NCBI RefSeq assembly: GCF_028550595.1
Contig: NZ_JAQQGN010000002.1
Location: 248,001 to 312,000 of the forward strand
DNA: 64,000 nt
Direction: 5' to 3'
From: Luteimonas sp. BLCC-B24
GTDB lineage: Bacteria; Pseudomonadota; Gammaproteobacteria; Xanthomonadales; Xanthomonadaceae
Shown: piece by piece, positions 1 to 8,461 of the stretch
How positions within the stretch are numbered: the first letter of the stretch is position 1
How the letters are laid out: the number at the start of each line of letters is the position of its first letter
Program-made: the position numbers and the translations under genes
The notes under the pieces: model-generated
What the model saw: only the letters and a program-made list of their open reading frames with translations
Told to the model about the DNA's origin: nothing
Database searches by the model: none

Positions 1-390
1 CGTGATCTGCACGTTGGTGCGTCTGTGCGCGACGCCTGCGCGAGTGGTCACGCCCGGATCGCTGCGACATGGTCGCTGAGTGCATTCGAGTCGGGTCTAC
101 TCGGTGCCATCGAACGCGCCCATGGGCCCGCGCCCGAGACGCCTGCGTTCGATGCGCTGCGCATCGGTTACGCGCCCTTCGTGCGTGGCATTGACCGCGC
201 GAGGCAGCGGGTACGCTCCGATTACGGTAGCCAGGTTCTTGAACTGCACGCTCTGGCGCTGATCGACGCGATCGTGGGACGTACACCCGATCGACTGGAT
301 GCGGAAGAACGCCGCGCCGTGGACAGGTTCGGCCTGTTCGAACGCGGTGTGCTTGCCCTCAATCTAGACCCTGACCTTCCGGCAGGCTGA
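1..390 (+). CDS. C-terminal part of an unrecognised protein (5' end outside window)
   Basis: The reading frame is open from the first base of the window to a TGA at 388-390, so this is probably the 3' end of a gene that starts upstream. A GTG at 25 could also serve as start for a 121-residue protein, but no ribosome binding site is visible before it. The visible protein is helical, rich in Ala, Arg and Leu, with no motif I recognise. Its last 32 bases overlap the 3' end of the M23 peptidase gene on the other strand, a tail-to-tail arrangement. Function unknown. That it is coding at all is moderately supported by frame length and position. Confidence 0.4.
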   Translation, partial: RDLHVGASVRDACASGHARIAATWSLSAFESGLLGAIERAHGPAPETPAFDALRIGYAPFVRGIDRARQRVRSDYGSQVLELHALALIDAIVGRTPDRLDAEERRAVDRFGLFERGVLALNLDPDLPAG

Positions 391-1237
391 AACGCAGGAT
401 GCCGCCGGGGCCGAACATCCGGAACGGCAGCGACACGAGGCGCAGCCCGCGGTTGGCGTGCACGGCGAAATGCAGGTGGGGGCCGCTGCTCGCGCCCGTG
501 TTGCCGGAGAACGCGATCACCTGCCCACGCCGCACCCGCTCACCCGCGGCGACGATGACGCCGCCGCGCTGCAGGTGCGCATACAGCGCCATGGTGCCGT
601 CGTCGTGCAGCACGCGAACAAAGTTGGTGTGGGCCGTCGCGTCGCCGGGCGCTACGGTGGCGATGCCGGCCTCGAACTGCAGCACGACGCCATCGCGTGC
701 AGCGAGCACGGGAGTGCCTTCGTCGGCGGCGAAATCGACGGCGTAGCGGTTCTCGTCGTCGGTGTGGCTGAAGCCACCCCCGAAGCCCTGGGTGATCCGC
801 AGCGGCGCACCGCGCAGCGGGTAGAGGTATTCGACGTCGCGCGCTCGCGCGTCGGGCGCTCCCGGCACGACCCGCAACCGCACCGCCGACGCCGCGACGC
901 CGTCGGCCAGACGCGCGATCGGCACGCGGCCGTAGGCCGGTATCGTGGCCCGCACCGGAAGCGGCGGCTCGTGACGCGGCGCCGGACCGGCCGTGGTGAG
1001 CAGCACATCCACCGGTCCCGCAAGCGCATTGTGTGCGTAGAGCTCGACGCCGTCAGGCACGGCGCGCGGATGCAGCGTGACGCCCGACGCGGCTGCAGCC
1101 GTGCCGGGCAGCGCGTCGCCCGCGGGCGGCGTCTGCGCCCAGGCGGCGCTCGCCATGGCAATGCCGGCCATGACGACCGCGAACAGCCGGCAGGCGCCCG
1201 CACGGGCCGGGGCGTTCTCGCGGATCTGCCGCGGCAT
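359..1237 (-). CDS. Secreted M23 (LytM/lysostaphin-type) metallopeptidase
   Basis: 292 residues. Residues 1-35 form a signal peptide with a long basic start and a hydrophobic run (AVVMAGIAMASAAWAQ). Residues 40-130 are a poorly conserved beta-rich segment. The C-terminal half is an M23 domain with zinc-ligand pattern His158 and Asp168 (GFSHTDDENRYAVD), His221 in YAHL, and the HxH pair His254/His256 in GPHLHF. All metal ligands are present, so the enzyme is probably active, as opposed to a degenerate EnvC-like activator. Family members cleave peptidoglycan cross-links in the periplasm. ATG at 1237 was chosen because the signal sequence begins just after it; a later in-frame Met at residue 23 is possible. 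It is monocistronic, and its 3' end overlaps the gene at 1-390. Confidence 0.88.
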   Translation of the reverse strand: MPRQIRENAPARAGACRLFAVVMAGIAMASAAWAQTPPAGDALPGTAAAASGVTLHPRAVPDGVELYAHNALAGPVDVLLTTAGPAPRHEPPLPVRATIPAYGRVPIARLADGVAASAVRLRVVPGAPDARARDVEYLYPLRGAPLRITQGFGGGFSHTDDENRYAVDFAADEGTPVLAARDGVVLQFEAGIATVAPGDATAHTNFVRVLHDDGTMALYAHLQRGGVIVAAGERVRRGQVIAFSGNTGASSGPHLHFAVHANRGLRLVSLPFRMFGPGGILRFSLPEGQGLD

Positions 1238-1578
1238 CGCTCAGCCCGCCCGGCGGTGCGGCAGGCACGCGGCCTCGCCCGGGGCGCCCGCTCCGTGGGT
1301 CCGAACGGGGTTGCCGGCGCACGGCCCGCGTCGCGGCGCACGGACATGCCTGTGACCGCAGCGCCGGGCAACGACGCGAGCCCATGACGCCGGCCGCCCG
1401 TGCACCTGGCCTGCGGAAGGAGCGGGCGGTGCGACGGCGGCGCCGTGGACGGCTGCGACGCGGGCGGGAAACAGGCGCGGATTGGACATTGCGGAAGTAT
1501 GCCTGCGGCGAACCCGAGCCCGTCCTGGCGAGTGACGGCACGGTGAGCGCAATCCATCGCTCGATGCGGATGAAGCGA
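1238..1578. other. Non-coding stretch between M23 gene and met promoter
   Basis: No convincing gene lies here. A short plus-strand frame (1384-1665) is Arg-rich, has no recognisable protein character and runs into the riboswitch, so it is read as chance. The stretch should hold the promoter of the divergent M23 gene, but I could not pick clear hexamers. Confidence 0.5.
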
Positions 1579-1607
1579 TTGACAAGCGCGGGAGGGGCTG
1601 GCAACCT
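1579..1607 (+). promoter_or_regulatory. Putative sigma-70 promoter of the met operon
   Basis: A perfect -35 TTGACA at 1579-1584 is followed after 17 bases by a weak -10 CAACCT at 1602-1607. The predicted start of transcription, about 1613, coincides with the 5' edge of the SAM riboswitch. The position supports it more than the -10 sequence does. Confidence 0.5.
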
Positions 1608-1610
1608 GCG

Positions 1611-1740
1611 CGACATCCATCGAGACCGGCGGAGGGACAGGCCCTTTGATGCCGGGGCAACCTGATGGCGCTGCGCACCGCGCGGCGTCGTCGCGGTGCC
1701 AAGTCCTGCGGGGACCTGAGTGTCCACCGGAAGATGGTCG
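1611..1740 (+). promoter_or_regulatory. SAM-I (S-box) riboswitch
   Basis: The aptamer core is clear. CCATCGAGA at 1617 is followed by the GGAGGGACAGGCCC block at 1631-1644, then UGAUGCC and GGCAACC near 1648-1662. A variable P3 arm follows, then GGUGCCAAGUCC at about 1695-1706. The P4-like hairpin GGAC/GUCC follows at about 1712-1725, and GATGG at 1733-1737 closes P1 with CCATC at 1617-1621. These are the conserved S-box elements in the right order and spacing. S-box RNAs bind S-adenosylmethionine and lower expression of methionine genes, which fits the metX-metB-hom genes starting 100 bases downstream. Confidence 0.93.
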
Positions 1741-1787
1741 TGCATCGCGATGCGATCCTGCGTGCGATGCATCCGTCCCCGTGACGG
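1741..1787 (+). promoter_or_regulatory. Hairpins of the probable riboswitch expression platform
   Basis: TGCATCGC at 1741-1748 pairs perfectly with GCGATGCA at 1764-1771. A second stem, CCGTC with GACGG, follows at 1773-1787. Neither is followed by a T-run, so control by translation or Rho is as likely as an intrinsic terminator. The start codon at 1841 has no strong Shine-Dalgarno sequence. Confidence 0.35.
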
Positions 1788-1840
1788 CTTCCGGTTCCCC
1801 GTGGTGCGCGATGGCCTTGTCCTGCTTCGGATAACGCCTG

Positions 1841-2896
1841 ATGAGCCTCGTCGACACCGCCGCCCGCATCCCCGAGTACGTTCCCGATCCGGCCGGGATC
1901 GCCGCCTGCGCGGCCGCGTCCGCAGCGGATGCCGTCGTCCGCGGACGGGTGCAGGTCGTGCTGCCGATGCGACATGCCGGCGCGCGCGAGGTCGAGATCG
2001 GTTACGAGCTGTGCGGCGCTGCGGGTGCGCCGCTGGTCTTCGTCGCCGGCGGCATCTCCGCCAGCCGGCATCTCGCCTCGAACGCCGCGCATGGCGAAGC
2101 CGGCTGGGCCGAACACCTCGTCGGGTCGGGGCGTGCGCTCGATCCCGCGCGGGTGCGGCTGCTGGCGATCGATTTCCTCGGTGCCGACGGCACGCTGGAC
2201 GCGCCGATCGACACCGCCGACCAGGCCGACGCCGTCGCCGCGGTGCTCGATGCCCTGGGCATCGGCGTCCTGCACGCCTTTGTCGGCTACTCCTACGGCG
2301 CGCTGGTCGGTCTGCAGTTCGCTGCGCGTCACGGCGCGCGGCTGCGGCGGCTGGTCGCGGTCAGCGGCGCCCACCGCGCGCATCCCTATGCCGCCGCCTG
2401 GCGTGCCCTGCAGCGGCGCGCGGTCGCGTTGGGCCAACTGCAATGCGCGGACGCGCAGGGTCTGTCGCTGGCGCGCCAGTTCGCGATGCTGAGCTACCGC
2501 ACACCCGACGAATTCGCCGAGCGCTTCGATGCCGCGCCCGAGGTGATCAACGGCCGGGTGCGCGTGGCCGCCGAGGACTATCTCGACGCGGCGGGTGCGC
2601 GCTACGTCGCGCGTACGCCGGTCACCGCGTGGCTGCGCCTGTCCGAATCGATCGATCTACACCGGGTCGATCCGGCGCGGATCCGCGTGCCGGTGACCCT
2701 CGTGGCTGTGGAAGGCGACGGCCTGGTGCCACTGGCGGACGCGGTCGCATTGCTGGAAGGGCTGGGCGCGTACGGGCGTCTGCGCGTGTTGCGCTCGCCT
2801 TACGGCCACGACGCCTTCCTCAAGGAAACCGACCGCATCGACACGCTGCTGACCGCCGCGCTGCAGGCCCCCATTCCGTCCGGAGACACCGCATGA
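1841..2896 (+). CDS. metX: MetX-like homoserine O-acyltransferase (probably O-succinyltransferase)
   Basis: 351-residue alpha/beta-hydrolase-fold protein. It shows the nucleophile elbow GYSYG with Ser151, a probable catalytic Asp293 in EGDGLVP and a His323 in YGHDAFLKE, the last being a MetX hallmark. MetX enzymes activate the hydroxyl of homoserine with acetyl- or succinyl-CoA, the first committed step to methionine. Xanthomonad members of this fold have been reported to act as succinyltransferases, and the MetB-type partner here fits that, but the acyl donor cannot be read from sequence alone. The gene is first in a three-gene operon directly under the SAM riboswitch. Its stop overlaps the metB start by four bases (ATGA). 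It is cytoplasmic, with no signal peptide. Confidence 0.82.
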   Translation: MSLVDTAARIPEYVPDPAGIAACAAASAADAVVRGRVQVVLPMRHAGAREVEIGYELCGAAGAPLVFVAGGISASRHLASNAAHGEAGWAEHLVGSGRALDPARVRLLAIDFLGADGTLDAPIDTADQADAVAAVLDALGIGVLHAFVGYSYGALVGLQFAARHGARLRRLVAVSGAHRAHPYAAAWRALQRRAVALGQLQCADAQGLSLARQFAMLSYRTPDEFAERFDAAPEVINGRVRVAAEDYLDAAGARYVARTPVTAWLRLSESIDLHRVDPARIRVPVTLVAVEGDGLVPLADAVALLEGLGAYGRLRVLRSPYGHDAFLKETDRIDTLLTAALQAPIPSGDTA

Positions 2897-4140
2897 GCAC
2901 CGCATCCACCGATCACGCCGCCGCCCCGTGTCGTCCCGCGACCCGCGCCGTGCGCGCCGGCATCGACCGCGATCCCGCCTACGGCGCCGTGACCCCGTCG
3001 CCGGTGCTGTCGAGCAACTTCAGCTTCGCCGGCTTCGGGCAGAAACGGCAGTACGACTACACCCGCAGCGGCAATCCCACGCGCGATCTCCTGGCCGAGG
3101 CGCTGGCCGAACTCGAAGGCGGCGCGGGCGGTGTGATCACCTCGACCGGCATGGCCGCCATCACGCTGGTGCTCAACGCGCTGCTCGCACCGGGCGACCG
3201 CCTCGTGGTGCCCCACGATGCCTACGGCGGCAGCTGGCGTCTGTTCGACGCGCTGGCCCGCAAGGGGCATTTCGAACTGGTGACCGCCGATCTCACCGAT
3301 CCGCGCGCGCTGGCCGATGCCCTGGCGCGTACGCCGAAGCTGGTGCTGATCGAAACGCCGTCCAATCCGTTGCTGCGCATCACCGACCTGCGTTTCGTCA
3401 TCGATGCCGCCCATCGTGCGGGTGCGCTGGCCGTGGTCGACAACACTTTCCTGTCGCCGGGGCTGCAGCGGCCGATCGAGTTCGGCGCCGATCTCGTGCT
3501 GCACTCGACCACCAAGTACATCAACGGCCACAGCGACGTCGTCGGCGGTGCCGTGATCGCCAAGCATGCCGATCTGCAGGCGCAACTGGCCTGGTGGGCG
3601 AATGCGCTGGGCATCACCGGTGCACCGTTCGACAGCTTCCTCACCCTGCGCGGCCTGCGCACCCTGGATGCGCGGCTGCGCGTGCACCAGGAGAACACCG
3701 CCGGCATCGTCGCGCTGCTGGAGGCGCATCCGGCCGTGGCGCGGGTCTGCTATCCCGGGCTCGGCTCGCATCCGGGCCACGCCGTCGCCGCGCGGCAGCA
3801 GTCCGGCTTCGGGGCGATGCTGTCGTTCGAGCTCGCCGCCGTGCCGGGCGTCGACGCCGTGGACGTGGTGCGCGCCGTCGTCGACGGCCTGCAGCAGTTC
3901 ACGTTGGCCGAGTCGCTCGGCGGGGTGGAGAGTCTGATCGCGCATCCGGCGACGATGACCCACGCCGCGATGTCGCCCGACGCGCGCGCGGCTGCCGGCA
4001 TTTCCGACGGCCTGCTGCGTCTGTCGGTCGGCATCGAGGCGCTGGAGGACCTGCACGCGGATCTGCTCGCCGCACTCGAGCGTGCAAGCGTCTGCGCTGA
4101 ACCGGTCGGCCATCGTGTCCGTGCCGGGGTGGACGCATGA
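2893..4140 (+). CDS. metB: Cystathionine gamma-synthase (Cys/Met-metabolism PLP enzyme)
   Basis: 415 residues, the usual family length plus a slightly long N-terminus. The PLP-binding lysine is Lys208 in LVLHSTTKYINGHSD. The YDYTRSGNPTR motif (about 54-64), the VVDNTFLSP loop (about 181-189) and the C-terminal QQFTLAESLGGVESL region are typical of MetB/MetC-type enzymes. The reaction joins acyl-homoserine with cysteine to give cystathionine. Operon position after the acyltransferase favours gamma-synthase over a beta- or gamma-lyase. ATG at 2893 overlaps the upstream stop, indicating translational coupling, and the gene's own stop overlaps the hom start (ATGA at 4137). Expression should be reduced by SAM through the leader riboswitch. 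Confidence 0.9.
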   Translation: MSTASTDHAAAPCRPATRAVRAGIDRDPAYGAVTPSPVLSSNFSFAGFGQKRQYDYTRSGNPTRDLLAEALAELEGGAGGVITSTGMAAITLVLNALLAPGDRLVVPHDAYGGSWRLFDALARKGHFELVTADLTDPRALADALARTPKLVLIETPSNPLLRITDLRFVIDAAHRAGALAVVDNTFLSPGLQRPIEFGADLVLHSTTKYINGHSDVVGGAVIAKHADLQAQLAWWANALGITGAPFDSFLTLRGLRTLDARLRVHQENTAGIVALLEAHPAVARVCYPGLGSHPGHAVAARQQSGFGAMLSFELAAVPGVDAVDVVRAVVDGLQQFTLAESLGGVESLIAHPATMTHAAMSPDARAAAGISDGLLRLSVGIEALEDLHADLLAALERASVCAEPVGHRVRAGVDA

Positions 4141-5222
4141 GCGCCGTGGTGCCGCTGCGGCGCGCGCGCCGGCCCGTGCCGCGACCCGCACGGCTCGCCC
4201 TGCTGGGCACCGGCGGCGTCGGCAGCGCGTTTCTCTCGCGCTATGCGCAGCTCGCATCCAAGGGCGCGACACTGCCGGCGGTGTCCTGGATCTGCAATTC
4301 GCGCACCCAGGTCGCCGGCGGCGCGGACCTCGCGGCCGCCCTGCGTGACGCGCGCGCTGCGGCGCGGATTCCGGGCGGATTTCCCCCCTGGGCCGAGGGC
4401 GAAAGTCCGCAGCCCGGCGACATCGTCGTCGACGCCACCGCCAGCGAAACCGTCGCCGACTGGCATCCCGAGTGGCTGGCCCGCGGCGTGCACGTGGTCA
4501 CCGCGAACAAGCTCGGCACCGGTGGCGACCTCGGCCGTGCCCAGGCGATCGCGGACGCGCTCGTCGACACCGGCAGCCGTTATGGCGACAGCGCGACCGT
4601 CGGCGCCGGCCTGCCGCTGCTGCGCAGCCTGCGCGCGCTGGTCGACGGCGGCGACCGCATCCATTCGATCGAGGGCGTGCTGTCGGGCTCGCTGGCCTGG
4701 CTGTTCGCGCGCTACGACGGCCGGCAGCCGTTCTCCGCACTGGTGCGCGAGGCGCAGGCGGCCGGTTATACCGAACCCGATCCGCGGGTGGACCTGAGCG
4801 GCGAGGATGTCCGGCGCAAGCTGCTGATCCTGGCGCGCGCTGCCGGCTTTGCCGTCCCGGCCCACGAGGTCGCGGTGGATTCGCTGGTCCCGGCGCCGCT
4901 GGCGACGCTCGACACCGCCCAGGTGGACGCGGCGCTGGTCGCGCTGGATCCGTTGATCGCCGCGCGGCACGCGGCGGCGGTCGCGGCGGGTGCGCGGCTG
5001 TGCTTCGTCGGTCGCTTCGACGCGGGTGGCGGGGCGCACGTCGGTCTGCGCGCGTTGCCGGCCACGCATCCGCTGTGCGCCGGGAGCGGCACCGACAACC
5101 GCGTCGCGATCCGCAGCGACCGGTACGACGTCCAGCCTCTGGTGATCCAGGGGCCGGGGGCGGGTGCCGGTGTCACCGCCGCGGCGCTGCTCGACGACGT
5201 GCTGGCGATCGCCTCGCTGTGA
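4137..5222 (+). CDS. hom: Monofunctional homoserine dehydrogenase without ACT domain
   Basis: 361 residues. An N-terminal Rossmann motif LLGTGGVGSAFLS (about 23-35) binds NAD(P). It is followed by VTANKLGTGG with the conserved Lys of the dimer/active-site region and by the substrate-domain signature GLPLLRSL with EGVLSGSLAWL. A C-terminal PLVIQGPGAGAGVTAAALLDDV segment completes the dehydrogenase. It makes homoserine from aspartate semialdehyde and so feeds the acyltransferase encoded two genes upstream. No aspartokinase domain and no C-terminal ACT regulatory domain are present, so threonine feedback through that domain is not expected. Control is more likely through the shared riboswitch. 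The gene overlaps metB by four bases and ends the operon. Confidence 0.87.
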   Translation: MSAVVPLRRARRPVPRPARLALLGTGGVGSAFLSRYAQLASKGATLPAVSWICNSRTQVAGGADLAAALRDARAAARIPGGFPPWAEGESPQPGDIVVDATASETVADWHPEWLARGVHVVTANKLGTGGDLGRAQAIADALVDTGSRYGDSATVGAGLPLLRSLRALVDGGDRIHSIEGVLSGSLAWLFARYDGRQPFSALVREAQAAGYTEPDPRVDLSGEDVRRKLLILARAAGFAVPAHEVAVDSLVPAPLATLDTAQVDAALVALDPLIAARHAAAVAAGARLCFVGRFDAGGGAHVGLRALPATHPLCAGSGTDNRVAIRSDRYDVQPLVIQGPGAGAGVTAAALLDDVLAIASL

Positions 5223-5237
5223 CGGCGCGATGCCGTG

Positions 5238-5621
5238 TCAGTCCGCTCCGGACCGGCGGGGCGCGCCCCGGCGCGGCTGCCACGGCATGCGACCTTCGAT
5301 TTCCAGATGCAGCGTGAAGACCAGGAAGCTGCGGATCAGCACCATGAGTCCGAGCATCACCAGGTTGTCGAGGCTGTACTCGACGACGATGGTCCGGATG
5401 ATGTCGGCCGCGACCAGGAACTCCAGCCCGAGGATCAGGCCGCGCACGCTGTGCCGGCGGTACGCGATATAGGCGCGATGCGCGCCGCGCCGGCGCAGCT
5501 CGAGCGGCCAGCGCAGCGTGGCGAAGACGAATCCGCCGAGGATCACCGCCACCCCCAGGGCTTCGAGCGCCTGGATGCTCCACCCCACCATCGACACCAG
5601 CGGCTCGCCGAGCGTCACCAC
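5238..5621 (-). CDS. DUF1622 family membrane protein
   Basis: 127 residues. Two to three hydrophobic helices are visible (about 20-37, 60-75 and 82-105), with LEFLVAADIIRTIV and LVMLGLMVLIRSFLVFTLHLEIEG matching the DUF1622 pattern. The biochemical role of this family is unknown. The protein should be an inner-membrane protein with a basic cytoplasmic tail. The start at 5621 is a GTG-type or ATG-equivalent start only four bases from the stop of the serine deaminase gene at 5626, so the two minus-strand genes are probably co-transcribed. No link to serine metabolism is implied by the sequence. Confidence 0.75.
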   Translation of the reverse strand: MVTLGEPLVSMVGWSIQALEALGVAVILGGFVFATLRWPLELRRRGAHRAYIAYRRHSVRGLILGLEFLVAADIIRTIVVEYSLDNLVMLGLMVLIRSFLVFTLHLEIEGRMPWQPRRGAPRRSGAD

Positions 5622-5625
5622 CGCC

Positions 5626-7008
5626 TCAGCACTCGATGACGTTGACGGCCAGTCCGCCGCGCGAGGTTTCCTTGTACTTGTCGCGCATGTCGCGGCCGGT
5701 GTCGCGCATGGTCTTGATGACCTTGTCGAGGCTGACCTTGTGCTTGCCGTCGCCGCGGAAGGCCATGCGCGAGGCGTTGATCGCCTTCACCGCGCCCATC
5801 GCGTTGCGCTCGATGCACGGAATCTGCACCAGGCCACCGATCGGGTCGCAGGTCAGGCCGAGGTTGTGTTCCATGCCGATCTCGGCCGCGTTCTCGATCT
5901 GGCTGGGCGTGCCGCCGAGCGCGGCGGTCAGGCCGGCAGCAGCCATCGAGCAGGCGACACCCACTTCGCCCTGGCAGCCCACCTCCGCGCCCGAGATGCT
6001 GGCGTTTTCCTTGTAGAGGATGCCGACCGCGGCCGCGGTGAGCAGGAAATCGAAGATGCCCTGCTCGGTGGCATTGGGGCAGAAACGATCGTAGTAGTGC
6101 AGCACGGCGGGCAGGATGCCGGCCGCGCCGTTGGTCGGCGCGGTGACCACACGGCCGCCGGCGGCGTTCTCCTCGTTCACTGCGAGGGCATAGAGGTTGA
6201 CCCAGTCGAGCGTCGTCAGCGGGTCGCGCATCGCCGCCTCGGGCTTGGACGACAGCTCGCGGTACAGCGCCGGCGCGCGCCGGGTGACGTGCAGGCCGCC
6301 GGGCAGGGTGCCCGTCTCGCGGATGCCGCGCTCCACGCAGGCCTGCATCGCCTGCCAGATCTCGCGCAGCCCGGCGCGGATCTCGTCCTCGCTGCGCCAG
6401 ACCTTCTCGTTCTCCAGCATCAACCGGGCGATCCCGAGGCCGCTGTCCTGGGCCCGGGCGATCAGTTCGTCACCGCTGGCGAACGGATGGGGCACATCGG
6501 TGGTGTCGGCGACGATCCGGTCTTCGGCCGCTTCGTCCTGGTTGACGACGAAGCCGCCCCCCACGGAGTAGTAGTCGCGCGTGGCGATGACCGCGCCGTC
6601 GGCGTCGTAGGCGGTGAAGCGCATGCCGTTGGTGTGGAAGGGCAGCTTCTGCCGCTTGTTCATCACCAGGTCCGACTTCTCGTCGAACGCGACCTCGTGC
6701 GTGCCGCCGAGACGGATGCGCCGCGCGCCGCGGATGCGTGCCAGCGCATCGGGAATGATGTCCGGGTCGATGCGGTTCGGCATGTGGCCTTCCAGCCCCA
6801 TCATGACCGCCTTGTCGGTGCCGTGGCCGCGCCCGGTCAGCGCCAGCGAGCCGAAGACCTCGGCGCGGACGCGGGCGACGTCCTGCAGACGACCGGGCAC
6901 CTCCAGCCAGCGACGCACGAAGCGCGCACCCGCGCGCATCGGCCCGACGGTGTGCGAGGAACTCGGCCCGATGCCGATCTTGTAGAGGTCGAAGGTGCTG
7001 ACTGCCAT
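5626..7008 (-). CDS. sdaA: L-serine ammonia-lyase (iron-sulfur type)
   Basis: 460 residues, the size of single-chain bacterial L-serine deaminases. The N-terminal beta domain shows [21 protein letters not shown] (first 28 residues). The C-terminal catalytic domain carries the cysteines expected to hold the 4Fe-4S cluster, in [17 protein letters not shown] and [15 protein letters not shown]. The enzyme converts L-serine to pyruvate and ammonia in the cytoplasm. It is transcribed before the DUF1622 gene. The start ATG lies at 7006-7008, about 50 bases from the divergent glutaredoxin-like gene, so the promoters must sit in or near the 7009-7057 gap. There are no obvious defects in the protein. 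Confidence 0.95.
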   Translation of the reverse strand: MAVSTFDLYKIGIGPSSSHTVGPMRAGARFVRRWLEVPGRLQDVARVRAEVFGSLALTGRGHGTDKAVMMGLEGHMPNRIDPDIIPDALARIRGARRIRLGGTHEVAFDEKSDLVMNKRQKLPFHTNGMRFTAYDADGAVIATRDYYSVGGGFVVNQDEAAEDRIVADTTDVPHPFASGDELIARAQDSGLGIARLMLENEKVWRSEDEIRAGLREIWQAMQACVERGIRETGTLPGGLHVTRRAPALYRELSSKPEAAMRDPLTTLDWVNLYALAVNEENAAGGRVVTAPTNGAAGILPAVLHYYDRFCPNATEQGIFDFLLTAAAVGILYKENASISGAEVGCQGEVGVACSMAAAGLTAALGGTPSQIENAAEIGMEHNLGLTCDPIGGLVQIPCIERNAMGAVKAINASRMAFRGDGKHKVSLDKVIKTMRDTGRDMRDKYKETSRGGLAVNVIEC

Positions 7009-7057
7009 CGGGCTATTCTACGGGCCGCGCCTGCACCCGGGCCTGACGCGACGCGGC

Positions 7058-7345
7058 ATGACAGCTCCCACCCTGATCCTGTACCAGCGCGACGATTGCC
7101 ATTTGTGCGATCTGGCGCTCGACGTGCTCGCCGCGGCCGGTGTGCCGGACTTCGAGAGCGTGTTCATCGACGGGGACGCCGCGCTCGAGGCCCGCTACGG
7201 ACACCGGGTGCCGGTTCTGCGCGATGTCCGGCACGATCGGGACCTCGACTGGCCGTTCGACGCCGGCACCGTGCGGCGCTGGCGCGGGCACCCGGTCGCG
7301 CCGGCGGCGCTCAGTTCGACGGCTGCAGATAGACCCGGGTGCTGA
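7058..7345 (+). CDS. Glutaredoxin-family (thioredoxin-fold, DUF836-like) protein
   Basis: 95 residues. It begins MTAPTLILYQRDDCHLCDLA with a CxxC redox pair at Cys14 and Cys17. This is followed by a beta-alpha fold and a cis-proline-type RVPVLRD segment near residue 50. Small proteins of this type are thiol reductants or NrdH/glutaredoxin-like carriers; the partner is unknown. ATG at 7058 is preferred over upstream non-ATG codons because the thioredoxin-fold strand begins directly after it. The last 35 bases overlap the 3' end of the yceI gene on the opposite strand, so the C-terminal residues (about 82-95) may be a drifted extension. Confidence 0.8.
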   Translation: MTAPTLILYQRDDCHLCDLALDVLAAAGVPDFESVFIDGDAALEARYGHRVPVLRDVRHDRDLDWPFDAGTVRRWRGHPVAPAALSSTAADRPGC

Positions 7346-7868
7346 CCGCGATCTCGTTCGGAATCGTGCCGGTATCGGCCCATTCGCCGCCGCCCACGCC
7401 GAAGTCGAGGCGACGCACGGTGGCACGGCCCGACAGCAGCGGCCGGGCGCCCGGCGTCCAGGTGAAGGTGAGGGTGACCGGCTTGCGCACGCCGCGCAGC
7501 TCCAGCGTGCCGTCGGCGGCGTACTGCCCGTTGCCGAGATCGCGGACGCCGGTGGCGGTGTAGGTGGCCTGGGCGAAACGGGCCGCGTCGAAGAACGCGG
7601 CGCCGCGCATCTCGCCGTCGTAATCCGGGTTCTGCGTGGTCGCGGTGGCGAGCGGGATCGTCACCGAGAGCCGGCTGCCGGCGAGATCGGCCGGATCGAA
7701 ACGCACCGTCGTGCGGAAGCCGGGGAAGGTGCCGGAGAAGGTCTCGCCTTGGTACTTGCCGGCGAAGGCCAGTGACGAACCCGGGGCCTGGACGTAGTCG
7801 GCGGCGTGGGCGGACAGCAGGGGCGAGGCGGCGAGCGCGGCGGCGAGCAGCAGGCGGAAGGCGGGCAT
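7311..7868 (-). CDS. YceI-family periplasmic lipid-binding protein
   Basis: 185 residues. A signal peptide runs to about residue 23 (LLLAAALAASPLLSAHA). The lipocalin-like YceI barrel follows, with SSLAFAGKYQGETFSGTFPGF, the FDPADLAGSRLSVTIPL strand pair, and a C-terminal region ending in NEIAVSTRVYLQPSN. YceI proteins bind isoprenoid or other lipidic molecules in the periplasm, and many sit beside cytochrome b561 genes. Here it is the last gene of a yceI-cytochrome b561-yceI operon, two bases after the cytochrome gene. ATG at 7866-7868 is chosen because it starts the signal peptide. Confidence 0.9.
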   Translation of the reverse strand: MPAFRLLLAAALAASPLLSAHAADYVQAPGSSLAFAGKYQGETFSGTFPGFRTTVRFDPADLAGSRLSVTIPLATATTQNPDYDGEMRGAAFFDAARFAQATYTATGVRDLGNGQYAADGTLELRGVRKPVTLTFTWTPGARPLLSGRATVRRLDFGVGGGEWADTGTIPNEIAVSTRVYLQPSN

Positions 7869-7870
7869 GA

Positions 7871-8461
7871 TCAGTCCTCGGAGCGGGCGGAAGAAGGCCG
7901 GGCGCCGACGCGCAGCCAGCCGCGCGGCAGCATCCGCGCCAGCGTGGCATCGCGCAGCACCGCGTGGTGGTACAGCGCGGCGGCCGCGTGCAGCAGGGTC
8001 ACCGCGACCAGCCCCCAGAACAGCGCTTCGTGCAGATCGCGTGCGGTGACGCGCAGCCCGGCATCGCGTCCCACCAGAGCGGGCAGGTTGAACAGGCCGA
8101 ACCACTGCAGCGGATAGCCGGCGGCGGAGTTGAACGCCCAGCCGCTGAGCGGAATCGCCAGCAGCAGCGCGTACAGCAGCCAGTGGGTGACCGATGCGAC
8201 GCGGCCCTGCCAGCGCGGCGTACCCGGCACCGCCTGCGGCGCACCGGCGTACAGGCGCCACAGCAGCCGCAGCGTCGCCAGCGCGAGGATCGTCAGACCC
8301 AGCGACTTGTGCAGCGCATAGACCTGCACCTTGGTCGGGCTGGCGCGCATGTCGTCCATCAGCAGGCCGATCAGGCCGGTCGCGAGAATCAGCGCGACCA
8401 CCAACCAGTGCAGCGACTGGCTGATGCCGCCCCAGCGGTCGACCGGGTTGCGCAGGCTCAC
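7871..8461 (-). CDS. Cytochrome b561 (prokaryotic CybB type)
   Basis: 196 residues with four transmembrane helices (about 16-35, 50-68, 90-108 and 140-165). Haem-ligand histidines are visible in SQSLHWLVV (His18), ALHKSLGL (His51) and TARDLHEALFW with LLHAAAALYHH near 143-165. This family moves electrons from quinol in the inner membrane. The start is GTG at 8459-8461, overlapping the upstream yceI stop by four bases (GTGA), which indicates translational coupling. Sandwiched between two YceI proteins, it probably works with them in a lipid- or quinone-related redox task. That role is inferred from context only. Confidence 0.92.
   Translation of the reverse strand: MSLRNPVDRWGGISQSLHWLVVALILATGLIGLLMDDMRASPTKVQVYALHKSLGLTILALATLRLLWRLYAGAPQAVPGTPRWQGRVASVTHWLLYALLLAIPLSGWAFNSAAGYPLQWFGLFNLPALVGRDAGLRVTARDLHEALFWGLVAVTLLHAAAALYHHAVLRDATLARMLPRGWLRVGARPSSARSED

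Noticed and set aside
1384..1834. Short plus-strand frames ahead of and across the riboswitch as leader peptides
   Set aside because: They overlap the conserved aptamer RNA and contain no methionine or other regulatory codon cluster.
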